Source: Bdellovibrionales bacterium (lineage in GTDB: Bacteria; Bdellovibrionota; Bdellovibrionia; Bdellovibrionales; JAMPXM01). From it: a DNA stretch of 7,432 nt. The position numbers were made by a program, and so were the translations under genes. The notes beneath the pieces are model-generated. The model worked only from the letters and a program-made list of their open reading frames with translations. It made no database searches and was not told the origin of the DNA. The first letter of the stretch is position 1; each line of letters opens with the position of its first letter. This document shows positions 1 through 6,581 of the stretch, in pieces. The stretch is taken from assembly GCA_005792225.1 (NCBI GenBank), contig SXSP01000106.1, forward strand, positions 1 to 7,432, read 5' to 3'.

Positions 1-408
1 CCATCGAAGATCCCGGAAAAACCGAGAAACGACCCCCCCAAAACAGAAAATCGCCACCGCGTGGCTTGAGGGAAATCCAAATCCCCCGTATTGAATTCCC
101 CTCTTGATCACTTCGAATTCGAGGATCGCATCAAGTGGCCGTGGCCTCTCAAACCATGGTTTTAAAAATTCCGAGTTCAAAAGATCGGACAGGAACGCGG
201 TCGAGATCGCGAGAACCAGAATGACCACTCCCCTCCGCTTCCTTTTTGAGTAAATCCAAAAAGTCAGCGAAAAGATGAGCGGAACGAAAATCAAGGTGTG
301 CTTGTGGAGATCCGTCCAAATCGGCATGAGCCAGTCGAAGAAGACGTTTGCCGTCGTCGAGTTGATAAACCGGAATAATGCAATGTCGATCTGGCGAAAT
401 GACTCCAT
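1..408 (-). CDS. Membrane PAP2-family phosphatase, N-terminal part (runs off left edge)
   Basis: This is an open frame of 136 codons from the ATG at 408 to the window edge, with no stop, encoding the front part of a membrane PAP2 phosphatase. The N-terminus (IDIALFRFINSTT...FFDWLMP, residues 7-29) is typical of integral PAP2 enzymes such as BcrC/YbjG-type undecaprenyl-diphosphate phosphatases. Hydrophobic helices lie at about 38-53 and 60-77. Motif 1 is perfect: K83-x6-R90-P91 in KPWFERPRP. Motif 2 is present in its PSSH form (P113-H116, GFPSSHAVAIF). Motif 3 (SR-x5-H-x3-D) should lie beyond the edge. It would hydrolyse a lipid pyrophosphate or phosphate at the periplasmic face; undecaprenyl diphosphate or lipid A phosphate are both possible. 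The start overlaps the preceding stop as TGATG. The nearest purine-rich stretch, GGGAG, is 13 bases upstream, so translation probably depends on coupling. A run of seven G (coding strand, 33-39) lies near the edge. Confidence 0.92.
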   Translation of the reverse strand, partial: MESFRQIDIALFRFINSTTANVFFDWLMPIWTDLHKHTLIFVPLIFSLTFWIYSKRKRRGVVILVLAISTAFLSDLLNSEFLKPWFERPRPLDAILEFEVIKRGIQYGGFGFPSSHAVAIFCFGGVVSRFFRDLRW

Positions 409-1070
409 CAAAAAGCCATCACTCCCACGGTGACGTAGATGCTGTAGATGATCGGATGATCCAGGGTGGATCGATTGTACATTTGAACCGGAACTTCGCC
501 GTTCATGCGAATTCCCGTTTCGTTGGTGAGGTCATGGTGGGTCGCGACGATTTCCGAGTACCAGATGCGTCCACTCGTTGAATGGTAAAACGAGCCCAAT
601 GCGACTCCCCAAATGGGACCGTCGATTTGAACGCGTTCGACACCCGGCTCAATTCCAGGGGGCGCCTGACCATTAAAATAAACGACTGTTGGAGCGCGCC
701 CGAAGAAAATGCGACCGTACGGCTCGCCGAGTCTCTGCTCGATTTTCGCCCACTCAGGAAATTGAAAACGCAGTCCGATGGTGAAAGCCGTATCCCAAAT
801 CAAAAAGCCGCCGAAGCTGTTGAAGTTCACGGCCGCATTCCACTCGATCGCATACTTTTCGTTGAAGTAATAACCGAGAGCCGTCTGGAAGTTCGTGCCG
901 AGACCGATCTCCTCGCGGACTTTATCTGTGTGGATGAGCGAGCTGTTGATTCCCCCGCCCGCGAGAAGATGCATGCCTTCGCTCCAATTGGTGGGCGTGA
1001 ATTCGCTGGGCCGCGCGGGTGCGGGCGAGAGAGCGAGGACGAGAATAAGGAGTCGGATGAACTTGATCAT
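408..1070 (-). CDS. Predicted outer-membrane beta-barrel protein, 220 aa
   Basis: This is an exported protein of unknown function. A signal peptide covers about residues 1-19 (MIKFIRLLILVLALSPAPA). The mature part is rich in Gly and aromatic residues with alternating strands: LGYYFNEKYAIEWNAAVNF (65-83), FLIWDTAFTIGLRFQF (89-104), YGRIFFG (118-124), PIWGVALGSFYH (152-163). It ends with IYSIYVTVGVMAF, a classic final barrel strand with C-terminal Phe. A chain this short would make a small barrel of about eight strands. I do not recognise the family with confidence. It has no clear lipid A deacylase (PagL) H-x-S-N motif, although a His-His-Asp lies at 178-180. The ATG has GGAG 7 bases upstream, lies one base after the stop of the DUF3943-like gene, and its own TGA shares one base with the ATG of the downstream PAP2 gene. 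These overlaps support one operon and translational coupling. Confidence 0.86.
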   Translation of the reverse strand: MIKFIRLLILVLALSPAPARPSEFTPTNWSEGMHLLAGGGINSSLIHTDKVREEIGLGTNFQTALGYYFNEKYAIEWNAAVNFNSFGGFLIWDTAFTIGLRFQFPEWAKIEQRLGEPYGRIFFGRAPTVVYFNGQAPPGIEPGVERVQIDGPIWGVALGSFYHSTSGRIWYSEIVATHHDLTNETGIRMNGEVPVQMYNRSTLDHPIIYSIYVTVGVMAF

Positions 1071-1071
1071 C

Positions 1072-1353
1072 TCAGAACTCCAACATCACTCTGGCACCGA
1101 CGGTTTCAGAAGTGATCTCCGGCACCATCGTAAACCGGTACTGTGAAGTCGGAAAAACGGAGAATGGATTCAATATCGCTCCGAGAACGCGAGCTGGCCA
1201 AACTTGTGTGGAGTGTAGGTAGTTACTGATCTTCTCCATGCCCATTCCGACAAGGCTCCCGAAGACCGGCGTTTGGTAAATATCTTGGAGGCTCGGGGGT
1301 TCAGTCAGCGTTTCGATCGTGAATTCGAACGCAAGAGACGAGCGAACGCCCAA
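1072..1353 (-). CDS. DUF3943-like exported protein, C-terminal part (frame-split gene)
   Basis: This is the continuation of the preceding gene in the -1 frame. Only a TTG at 1353 could serve as a start, and it falls in the middle of the domain, so an independent gene is unlikely. From residue 5 it reads SSLAFEFTIETLTEPPSLQD, matching the second half of the DUF3943 pattern (..W/FE...E.PPS..D), then IYQTPVFGSLVGMGMEKIS. The protein ends with a strand-like segment and VMLEF, with a C-terminal Phe as in outer-membrane proteins. Joined at the shift, the full product would be about 211 residues with a signal peptide. The ribosome binding site of the next gene (GGAG, 1078-1081) lies inside its last codons, and its TGA is separated from the next ATG by one base. 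Both halves look well conserved, which suggests a recent mutation or a sequence error, not an old decayed gene. Confidence 0.7.
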   Translation of the reverse strand: MGVRSSLAFEFTIETLTEPPSLQDIYQTPVFGSLVGMGMEKISNYLHSTQVWPARVLGAILNPFSVFPTSQYRFTMVPEITSETVGARVMLEF

Positions 1354-1371
1354 GCGAACGAAGACTTCTCA
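1305..1371 (-). other. Frameshift zone within the DUF3943-like gene
   Basis: Both reading frames are open together only in these 67 bases: the downstream frame has a TGA at 1369-1371 and the upstream frame ends with TGA at 1305-1307. Protein similarity suggests the change of frame falls near 1335-1350, giving ...WAFASSLAFEF.... The downstream frame is -1 relative to the upstream one, as expected after loss of one base or from a -1 ribosomal shift. No canonical X-XXY-YYZ slippery heptamer is present in phase. An 8-base direct repeat (CGTTCGCT on the coding strand) occurs at 1341-1348 and 1353-1360. Confidence 0.75.
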
Positions 1372-1706
1372 CCGTACCCTCGAGATCGGTAGAACAAGTA
1401 GTAGTAGTTGCCGACGAGCGTGTGCTTGAAGATGTTGTAGTCGAAGCTATCCTTATCAAACTCAGGGTGAAAAGGATGGGCGAGCGAATTATCCAAGTTT
1501 CCGTGGTCGCGGATGATCGAGGATTGAGTGAAATAGTAAACGACCCATTGTGCGAGATAAACTTGCGCGAAGTTGAAAGCCTTCTCTGATCTCGGGATCT
1601 CTTCTTTTTCGAATTGCCGGAACTCGACTTCGGGTTGAGGAGAGTCGATGAGTTCGGCCCGTGCGAACGAGGGTACCAAGAAAAACAAAAGAACCAAGAT
1701 TCTCAT
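1305..1706 (-). CDS. DUF3943-like exported protein, N-terminal part (frame-split gene)
   Basis: This is the first 133 codons of a gene that appears broken or frameshifted. A signal peptide (MRILVLLFFLVPSFARA, cleavage about A17) leads into a domain with HPFHPEF (77-83) and YYYLFYRSRGYGEKSSF (101-117). These resemble the start of the DUF3943 domain (HPyhgs...yyn.arsnGy...). From about residue 123 this frame gives a basic, unrelated-looking tail (RLLRSNSRSKR) and stops, while the expected domain continuation (SSLAFEF...EPPSLQD) is in the other frame just downstream. The start at 1706 has a signal peptide directly after it and GAGGA 10 bases upstream; the in-frame ATG at 1748 lies inside the PAP2 gene and is rejected. 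It starts 4 bases after the PAP2 stop. The molecular role of DUF3943 proteins is unknown. Confidence 0.75.
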   Translation of the reverse strand: MRILVLLFFLVPSFARAELIDSPQPEVEFRQFEKEEIPRSEKAFNFAQVYLAQWVVYYFTQSSIIRDHGNLDNSLAHPFHPEFDKDSFDYNIFKHTLVGNYYYLFYRSRGYGEKSSFAWAFARLLRSNSRSKR

Positions 1707-1710
1707 GAAG

Positions 1711-2424
1711 CTAAAATCCTCGCTTGTAAACCAGAAGTACGCCGCCATCCATGAGGACAGGCATCCATCTCGTGCTTGGTGACTCCTCGAACACGAGGCG
1801 GCTCGCGCGTGCCCAAAAAATTCCGAGCGTCGCGCCCAAGACGGTGTCGCTCAGCCAGTGAGCATCGTCAGAAATGCGACTGGCACCGACGAACGACGCC
1901 AGCGCGAACGCGGGAACTCCCACGAGAGGCCCATAAGCATAAGCAAGCGAAGTCGCGGTGGCGAAACTTGAAGACGTATGTCCTGACGGATAAGAGAGCC
2001 GATTGACGTGATTGGGGCGATCTCTTTGAACAATCAACGCGGTCGAGAAAGCCGTCATCGAAGTGAGCGCCAATGCCCGACCGTGCGCAAGGCCGTTTTT
2101 TTGATCGAAAGCGAGTTGAATGAGTGCGATTCCAATTCCAGGCGCGCCACTGCCGAGGACGGAACCGATGCGCGCCCTCTCACCGAGCCCCTGCGAGCTA
2201 CCGAAATTCTCGCGCACGGGTGAGTCATACTGATGAGCGGCGGCGGTCGAGGCAAGTCCGACACCCAGAATCGCGAGTTGCTCTTTGGAAATGGCATTCA
2301 CAATCGTTGGTCGGAACTGCTCCCGCCACAACCACGGCAGGAACGGTTTGCCTTTCGTGGGATCTTCCATCGCTCCCGCGTGAATCGATATCAGAGACGC
2401 GAAGAGGAGCGTGAAGATGCGCAT
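1711..2424 (-). CDS. Exported PAP2-family phosphatase, 237 aa
   Basis: This is a PAP2 (type 2 phosphatidic acid phosphatase) superfamily enzyme, expected to remove phosphate from lipid phosphates or related substrates on the periplasmic side. It has an N-terminal signal-like segment (residues 1-18, ending IHAGA) and several short hydrophobic helices. Motif 2 is intact (PSGH, 146-149) and motif 3 is intact (S182, R183, H189, D193 in SRISDDAHWLSD). Motif 1 (K-x6-RP) is degenerate: R136-P137 are present, but Ala129 occupies the position of the phosphate-contacting Lys. Both catalytic His residues remain, so activity is plausible but not certain. The chain ends in a strand-like tail, GGVLLVYKRGF. 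The start is an ATG with GGGAG 4 bases upstream, which abuts the stop codon of the preceding barrel gene 9 bases away. The next gene starts 4 bases after this stop. The exact substrate is unknown. Confidence 0.93.
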   Translation of the reverse strand: MRIFTLLFASLISIHAGAMEDPTKGKPFLPWLWREQFRPTIVNAISKEQLAILGVGLASTAAAHQYDSPVRENFGSSQGLGERARIGSVLGSGAPGIGIALIQLAFDQKNGLAHGRALALTSMTAFSTALIVQRDRPNHVNRLSYPSGHTSSSFATATSLAYAYGPLVGVPAFALASFVGASRISDDAHWLSDTVLGATLGIFWARASRLVFEESPSTRWMPVLMDGGVLLVYKRGF

Positions 2425-2433
2425 GGGTCTCCC

Positions 2434-3354
2434 TCAAAAGCCGAACTTCAATTTTAGCTGCGCTCCGTGATCGTCATCAAGCTTAACGACGTCTGGATTT
2501 TCCTCGAGGACGGATTCTCCCAGCATGAACCGCCGATCGAACGAATAGAGATAAGACAAACTGATTTGCGTCTGCGGACCTAAGAAGAGGCGCACTCCGG
2601 CGTTCGCCTCTTTTTTATCGAAAATCAAACGATCATCACTTCCCTGGACCAGATTTTGGTAGCTGCGCGGAAACCAACCGATCCCGCTAAAGACCTGGAG
2701 CGGGCCGCGAACTCGGTAGCCCACCTCAGACATAACAACAAAGGGCGAAGACACGACCGTACACATCCACGGATCGGGTCGCCAGTTGCCGAAAATGAAC
2801 GGAAGTCCAAAAACTAAGGTGCGAGATTTCTCGCGAATCGCGTAGGCAAAGCCCGGTAGAGGAATATTGTTGAAGGTCGGTCGGTTGTTCGAGTAATTCA
2901 CGAAGTAGATCCAAGATCGTCCATCAATGCTCGGCCGCTCCCAGGTGATCGTTGCGCTCACGATCGGTGAATACTCGTTTTCAAGAAGGCGAGTTCCCGC
3001 CGAACCAAACGTGGCGGATAAACCGTATTTATTTTCATGTGGCGAATGGTGATTCACCGAGAAGCCAAAGTCGGCCGAACCGAATTCTGTCGGAACGTCG
3101 ACATTTCTTTTCGGAAATCGAAGATAGCGGCCGTTAAGCCTCGTCCTCTCCCCCCTGCCAATCAAGGCAAAGGAGGTCTGCTCATCCCGGTAAACGGTGG
3201 AAATGAGACCGATCCGACCTTCCTCGAGGCCATCAAGGGCGTGGCCCTCGGCCGAGAGCTGCGTTCCCGAAGTGAGGCCGCCGCCCATCGCGCCGAAATC
3301 CTGCGCTTGCGCCGTCATTGCGAACACCGTGAGAGCCGCAAATAGAAATCTCAT
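2434..3354 (-). CDS. Predicted outer-membrane beta-barrel protein, 306 aa
   Basis: This is an exported protein of unknown function. A clear signal peptide (MRFLFAALTVFAMTAQA, probable cleavage after A17) is followed by a chain of short strands with alternating polar and apolar residues and many aromatics. Examples lie near 47-57, 93-101, 143-154, 179-188 and 263-271. The protein ends in KLKFGF; a C-terminal Phe is the usual recognition signal for the BAM assembly machine, so an outer-membrane barrel is likely. A conserved-looking stretch around 155-171 (NNRPTFNNIPLPGFAY) recalls barrel proteins of the DUF6268 type, but I am not sure of that family. It lies 17 bases after the RND permease and 9 bases before the PAP2 gene, so it is almost certainly co-transcribed. 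Its position next to the pump could mean an accessory outer-membrane role, which is inference only. One Cys (C198) lies in WMCTV. Confidence 0.88.
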   Translation of the reverse strand: MRFLFAALTVFAMTAQAQDFGAMGGGLTSGTQLSAEGHALDGLEEGRIGLISTVYRDEQTSFALIGRGERTRLNGRYLRFPKRNVDVPTEFGSADFGFSVNHHSPHENKYGLSATFGSAGTRLLENEYSPIVSATITWERPSIDGRSWIYFVNYSNNRPTFNNIPLPGFAYAIREKSRTLVFGLPFIFGNWRPDPWMCTVVSSPFVVMSEVGYRVRGPLQVFSGIGWFPRSYQNLVQGSDDRLIFDKKEANAGVRLFLGPQTQISLSYLYSFDRRFMLGESVLEENPDVVKLDDDHGAQLKLKFGF

Positions 3355-3359
3355 ATCGA

Positions 3360-3365
3360 CCCTCT
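3360..3365 (-). promoter_or_regulatory. Ribosome binding site that sets the start of the 306-aa barrel gene
   Basis: AGAGGG lies 5 bases upstream of the ATG at 3354, in the 17-base gap after the RND stop. It supports this start over an in-frame ATG at 3501, which would add 49 charged residues overlapping the RND gene and would bury the signal peptide. Confidence 0.75.
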
Positions 3366-3371
3366 TTGTAG

Positions 3372-6300
3372 TTAGTGAATGGCGTTCCTCTCTTTTGACG
3401 TGTGTCCAACTTTCGCCGGAGCGGGCGTGCTCTCGAGAGACTCCTCGGCCGTCTCGAACTCCGAGAGCCCAGCGGCCTTGCGCGCCCGGCGGAGGCTCCA
3501 TCTACGGAATCGTTCGATGTAGCTGAAGGCTGCGGGAACAACCACCAGCGTGAGTAAAGTCGAGCTGATGACTCCGCCGATGACCGCGACACCCATTCCC
3601 GTTCTCTGCTTCGAAGCCTCGTTGAGACCGATCGCGATCGGAATCATGCCGGCAATGAGGGCGATGGACGTCATCAAGATCGGACGCAAACGAACGACAC
3701 CCGCTTTGGTCACGGCTTGAGTGAAGTCGAGACCTTCCGCGAGGAGCTGATTCGTGTAATCGACGAGGAGAATCGAGTTCTTCGTCGCCACTCCCAGGAG
3801 GAGAACCACACCGATCATCGAGAACATACTGAGCGATTCGTTCATTACGAGTAGCGCGAGGAACGCCCCGCACATCGCGAGCGGAAGTACGAGCATGATC
3901 GTGAACGGAGTCACGAAAGACTCATAGAGACTCGCGAGAACCAAGTAGATGAATAAGATACCGAGACCCATCGCAATCGCGATTGAATCGATGAGTTCCT
4001 GGAAACTCTCGGCCTGACCGACGAAGACGTAGCGCATGTCGGGATCCAGTTTGATGTCGGACTTCATAGCGCGGTGAACTTCATCGATGGCCGCGGCCAT
4101 GCCGGGTCCTTTCGCGTTGATGTCGGCCGTGATCTGAAAATAGCGACCGCGATCTTGCCGCGTGACCTTGGCGGGACCTGTCGCCTCGACGGGAGTCGCG
4201 ACATCACGCAGACGAACCTGACGACTGTTCACGTTGGGAACGTAGGTGTCATTGAAGGCGGTACGCAAGTTGCGCTGATCATCTTGCAGGCGAACACGGA
4301 TGTCATATTCCTTCCCCTGCTCCCGGAAGACAGCGGCCGTCGTGCCCTCGACCAGAGTGCGAAGCTCCGAGCCGATCGACGAAGTCAGAACTCCGAGGCG
4401 TTCCGACATGTGTTTGTTTGGTACGACCTGGAACTCTGGTTTACCGGGTCGGAAGCTGACATCGACGTCGGTCAATGCCGGATGAGCCTTGAGTTTGTCG
4501 TACAACTGCTGGGAGACTTCTTGAATACGATTCAGATCGTTACCCATGATGTTGACGGAAAAGGCGCGCTGACCGCCCCCGACCATTCCGGGATCGGTGA
4601 TGATCGGGCGATATTGTTGAAAGGGCTTCAGTTGCTCGCGCACGCGGTCCTTCATTTGCGTTGTCGAGACCTGACGCTGCTTCGATGGAACGAGGTTCAC
4701 GAAGTACGTCGCCTTGTTCGACTCGCCTGTTTGGCCACCGATGATCATGACGGATGTCTCGACCTCTTTATTCTCGCGAATCTTTAGATCTACTTCCTGC
4801 CCGATGCGGCTCATCTCATCGAGGTTCGTTCCCGGTTGCGACTCGAGCGTCACCATGAACTCGCCGGAATCCGCCGGTGGAACGAACGTTTTCGGAATGA
4901 ATTTCACCGTCCAGAGACTGAAGATGAAGAGCGCGATCGCCGAGCCGATTGTGAGCATCGGGTGACGCATCGAAATTTTTAAGACCCGTTCGTAAATATT
5001 CTCGAGCCACGTCTGAAAGCGATCGAAAGCTGCGAGCAGTGATCCCATCGTGTGCCCCCAGATTCCCTTGCGCTCGCCTTTATGACCGTGAACGCCTCCG
5101 CCCGCGAAGTAAGCGGAAAGCATCGGGGCGGTCGTGAGAGCGTCGAAGAGACTGATGATCATCGCAAAACAGACCGTGAGGCCGAACTGTTTGAAGAACT
5201 GGCCCACCGTTCCTTTCAAGAAACCGATGGGTGCAAAGACCGCAATGACCGCAAAGGTCGTCGCGATGACCGCGAGCATGACTTCCTTAGTTCCTTCCGA
5301 GGCGGCCTTGACCGGCGACTTACCCATCTCGACGTGACGGAAGATGTTTTCTCGCACGACGATCGCGTCGTCGATCAAAAGTCCCACGGCAAGGCTAAGC
5401 GCCAAAAGCGTCATGATGTTGATCGTGAATCCCGCCATCGACATCAAGAAGAACGCGCCAATGAGGGACGTCGGAAGCGAGAGTCCCGTGATAAATGTCG
5501 AGCGACCGCTACCCAAGAAGAAATAGACAACGATGATCGTGAGGATCACCCCGATCAAGATCGATTCGTTAACGTCATAAACGTTTGCGCGAATGGGCTT
5601 TGAACCATCCCGCAGCACGACGAAGTTGATACCCTTTCCTTCTTGCTTAAACTCCGCATCCATTTTTGAAACTCGGGCTTTCACCGCATCGGCGACCGCG
5701 ATCGTGTTGGCGCCCGACTGGCGATACACCATCATGAAGATCATGCGCTCGCCATTTGAGAAGGCACGGCTCGTCTCATCTTTCACTGAGTCTTCAACTC
5801 TGCCGATATCATTGACGGTGATCGCGACGTCGTTTCCGAAGAAGCTCACGACCGTCGACCCGATGTCCTTGATGTTCTGGTACTGACCGAGGGTGCGGAA
5901 CGATGTTTCCGTTTTCGATTCGTTAACCTTTCCTGCGGGAATGTTTTGTCCAGTGGCATTGATCTTCTGAACGACGGTCGTCGCCGAAATTTCGTACTCT
6001 TTCAACTTACGACGATCGAGTGCGATGTGGATTTCACGTTCGCGGCCACCCGAGACGTCGACCTTTCCGACTTGATTCACCTGTTCGATTTTGGGCCGAA
6101 CGACGTCGTCAGCTAAATCGAAGAGTTGCGCTTCCGAAAGTTCTTTCGCTTGAAGACCCAAGATGACGATTGGTTGATCGGCCGGGTCCACTCGGCGAAT
6201 GACCGGCTCCAAAATATCCGTCGGCAACTTCTGGCGGGCGGTCGATACTTTGTCGCGCACCTGCTGCTCGGCATACTTGATGTCGGTTTCCATCGTGAAC

Positions 6301-6581
6301 TCTGCGATCACGATACTGTAGCCCTCGGTATTATCCGAGCGGAGCGCCTTGATACCCGTGACCGTACTGAGTTCATCCTCGAGAACCTTCGAGACGAGCG
6401 TCTCGACTTCCTGAGGTCCCGCGCCCGGATAAGGAGTTGTGATCGTTACGATCGGGAGCGTGACATCCGGAAAGAGATCCACCGGCATTTTTCTCAGGGC
6501 CAGATACCCCACGGTCATCAAGATAACGAGGATGGCCGTGATGAAGACGGGACGTTTGATTGAAAGATCGGCCAAACTCAT
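3372..6581 (-). CDS. RND efflux permease, HAE1 (AcrB/MexB) type
   Basis: This is a complete inner-membrane proton-driven exporter of 1069 residues, close to the ~1,030-1,050 usual for AcrB-type pumps. It opens with the typical MSLADLSIKRPVF and TM1 (about 12-28). Two large periplasmic porter/docking loops follow (about 30-335 and 560-865), and the remaining helices cluster at about 338-490 and 866-1018. The proton-relay residues are all present: D404 and D405 in LLIDDAIVV of TM4, K934 in VATKNSILL of TM10, and R964 and T971 in RLRPILMTS of TM11. The paired aspartates point to the drug/hydrophobe HAE1 group, not the heavy-metal HME group. The tail after about 1025 is a charged cytoplasmic extension. 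The start is an ATG with GGAGGT 5 bases upstream. TolC precedes it and an envelope protein gene follows after 17 bases. The substrate could be drugs, lipids or another hydrophobic molecule and cannot be read from sequence. Confidence 0.97.
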   Translation of the reverse strand: MSLADLSIKRPVFITAILVILMTVGYLALRKMPVDLFPDVTLPIVTITTPYPGAGPQEVETLVSKVLEDELSTVTGIKALRSDNTEGYSIVIAEFTMETDIKYAEQQVRDKVSTARQKLPTDILEPVIRRVDPADQPIVILGLQAKELSEAQLFDLADDVVRPKIEQVNQVGKVDVSGGREREIHIALDRRKLKEYEISATTVVQKINATGQNIPAGKVNESKTETSFRTLGQYQNIKDIGSTVVSFFGNDVAITVNDIGRVEDSVKDETSRAFSNGERMIFMMVYRQSGANTIAVADAVKARVSKMDAEFKQEGKGINFVVLRDGSKPIRANVYDVNESILIGVILTIIVVYFFLGSGRSTFITGLSLPTSLIGAFFLMSMAGFTINIMTLLALSLAVGLLIDDAIVVRENIFRHVEMGKSPVKAASEGTKEVMLAVIATTFAVIAVFAPIGFLKGTVGQFFKQFGLTVCFAMIISLFDALTTAPMLSAYFAGGGVHGHKGERKGIWGHTMGSLLAAFDRFQTWLENIYERVLKISMRHPMLTIGSAIALFIFSLWTVKFIPKTFVPPADSGEFMVTLESQPGTNLDEMSRIGQEVDLKIRENKEVETSVMIIGGQTGESNKATYFVNLVPSKQRQVSTTQMKDRVREQLKPFQQYRPIITDPGMVGGGQRAFSVNIMGNDLNRIQEVSQQLYDKLKAHPALTDVDVSFRPGKPEFQVVPNKHMSERLGVLTSSIGSELRTLVEGTTAAVFREQGKEYDIRVRLQDDQRNLRTAFNDTYVPNVNSRQVRLRDVATPVEATGPAKVTRQDRGRYFQITADINAKGPGMAAAIDEVHRAMKSDIKLDPDMRYVFVGQAESFQELIDSIAIAMGLGILFIYLVLASLYESFVTPFTIMLVLPLAMCGAFLALLVMNESLSMFSMIGVVLLLGVATKNSILLVDYTNQLLAEGLDFTQAVTKAGVVRLRPILMTSIALIAGMIPIAIGLNEASKQRTGMGVAVIGGVISSTLLTLVVVPAAFSYIERFRRWSLRRARKAAGLSEFETAEESLESTPAPAKVGHTSKERNAIH

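Noticed and set aside
33..39. Seven-base G tract (coding strand) as a phase-variation switch in the partial PAP2 gene
   Set aside because: The tract is short, the frame through it is intact, and glycine codons explain it; there is no evidence of variation.
408..1070. Lipid A 3-O-deacylase (PagL) identity for the 220-aa barrel
   Set aside because: Size and barrel look fit, but the catalytic H-x-S-N motif is not visible; the HHDLTN stretch lacks the Ser.
582..1115. 177-codon open frame on the plus strand
   Set aside because: It lies antisense to the 220-aa barrel gene, which has a signal peptide, ribosome binding site and tight operon spacing; the plus-strand product has no recognisable features.
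1335..1371. Programmed -1 ribosomal frameshift site
   Set aside because: No in-phase X-XXY-YYZ heptamer is present in the overlap, and I saw no convincing downstream stem-loop; mutation or sequence error is simpler.
1305..1748. 147-aa version of the DUF3943-like N-terminal part starting at 1748
   Set aside because: It overlaps the PAP2 gene and puts 14 residues before a clean signal peptide that begins at the ATG at 1706.
3355..3371. Intergenic terminator or promoter between the RND and barrel genes
   Set aside because: The gap is only 17 bases, holds the ribosome binding site, and contains no hairpin or T-run.
2434..3501. Longer 355-aa version of the barrel protein starting at 3501
   Set aside because: The extra 49 residues are charged, overlap the RND C-terminus and would place the signal peptide internally; the ATG at 3354 has its own ribosome binding site.
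4074..4787. 237-codon open frame on the plus strand inside the RND gene
   Set aside because: It is a shadow of the RND coding sequence, whose motifs are continuous across the region.
5052..5603. 183-codon plus-strand frame very rich in Arg, Asp, Glu and His
   Set aside because: The composition is what the antisense of hydrophobic membrane-helix codons gives; it overlaps the conserved TM region of the RND pump.
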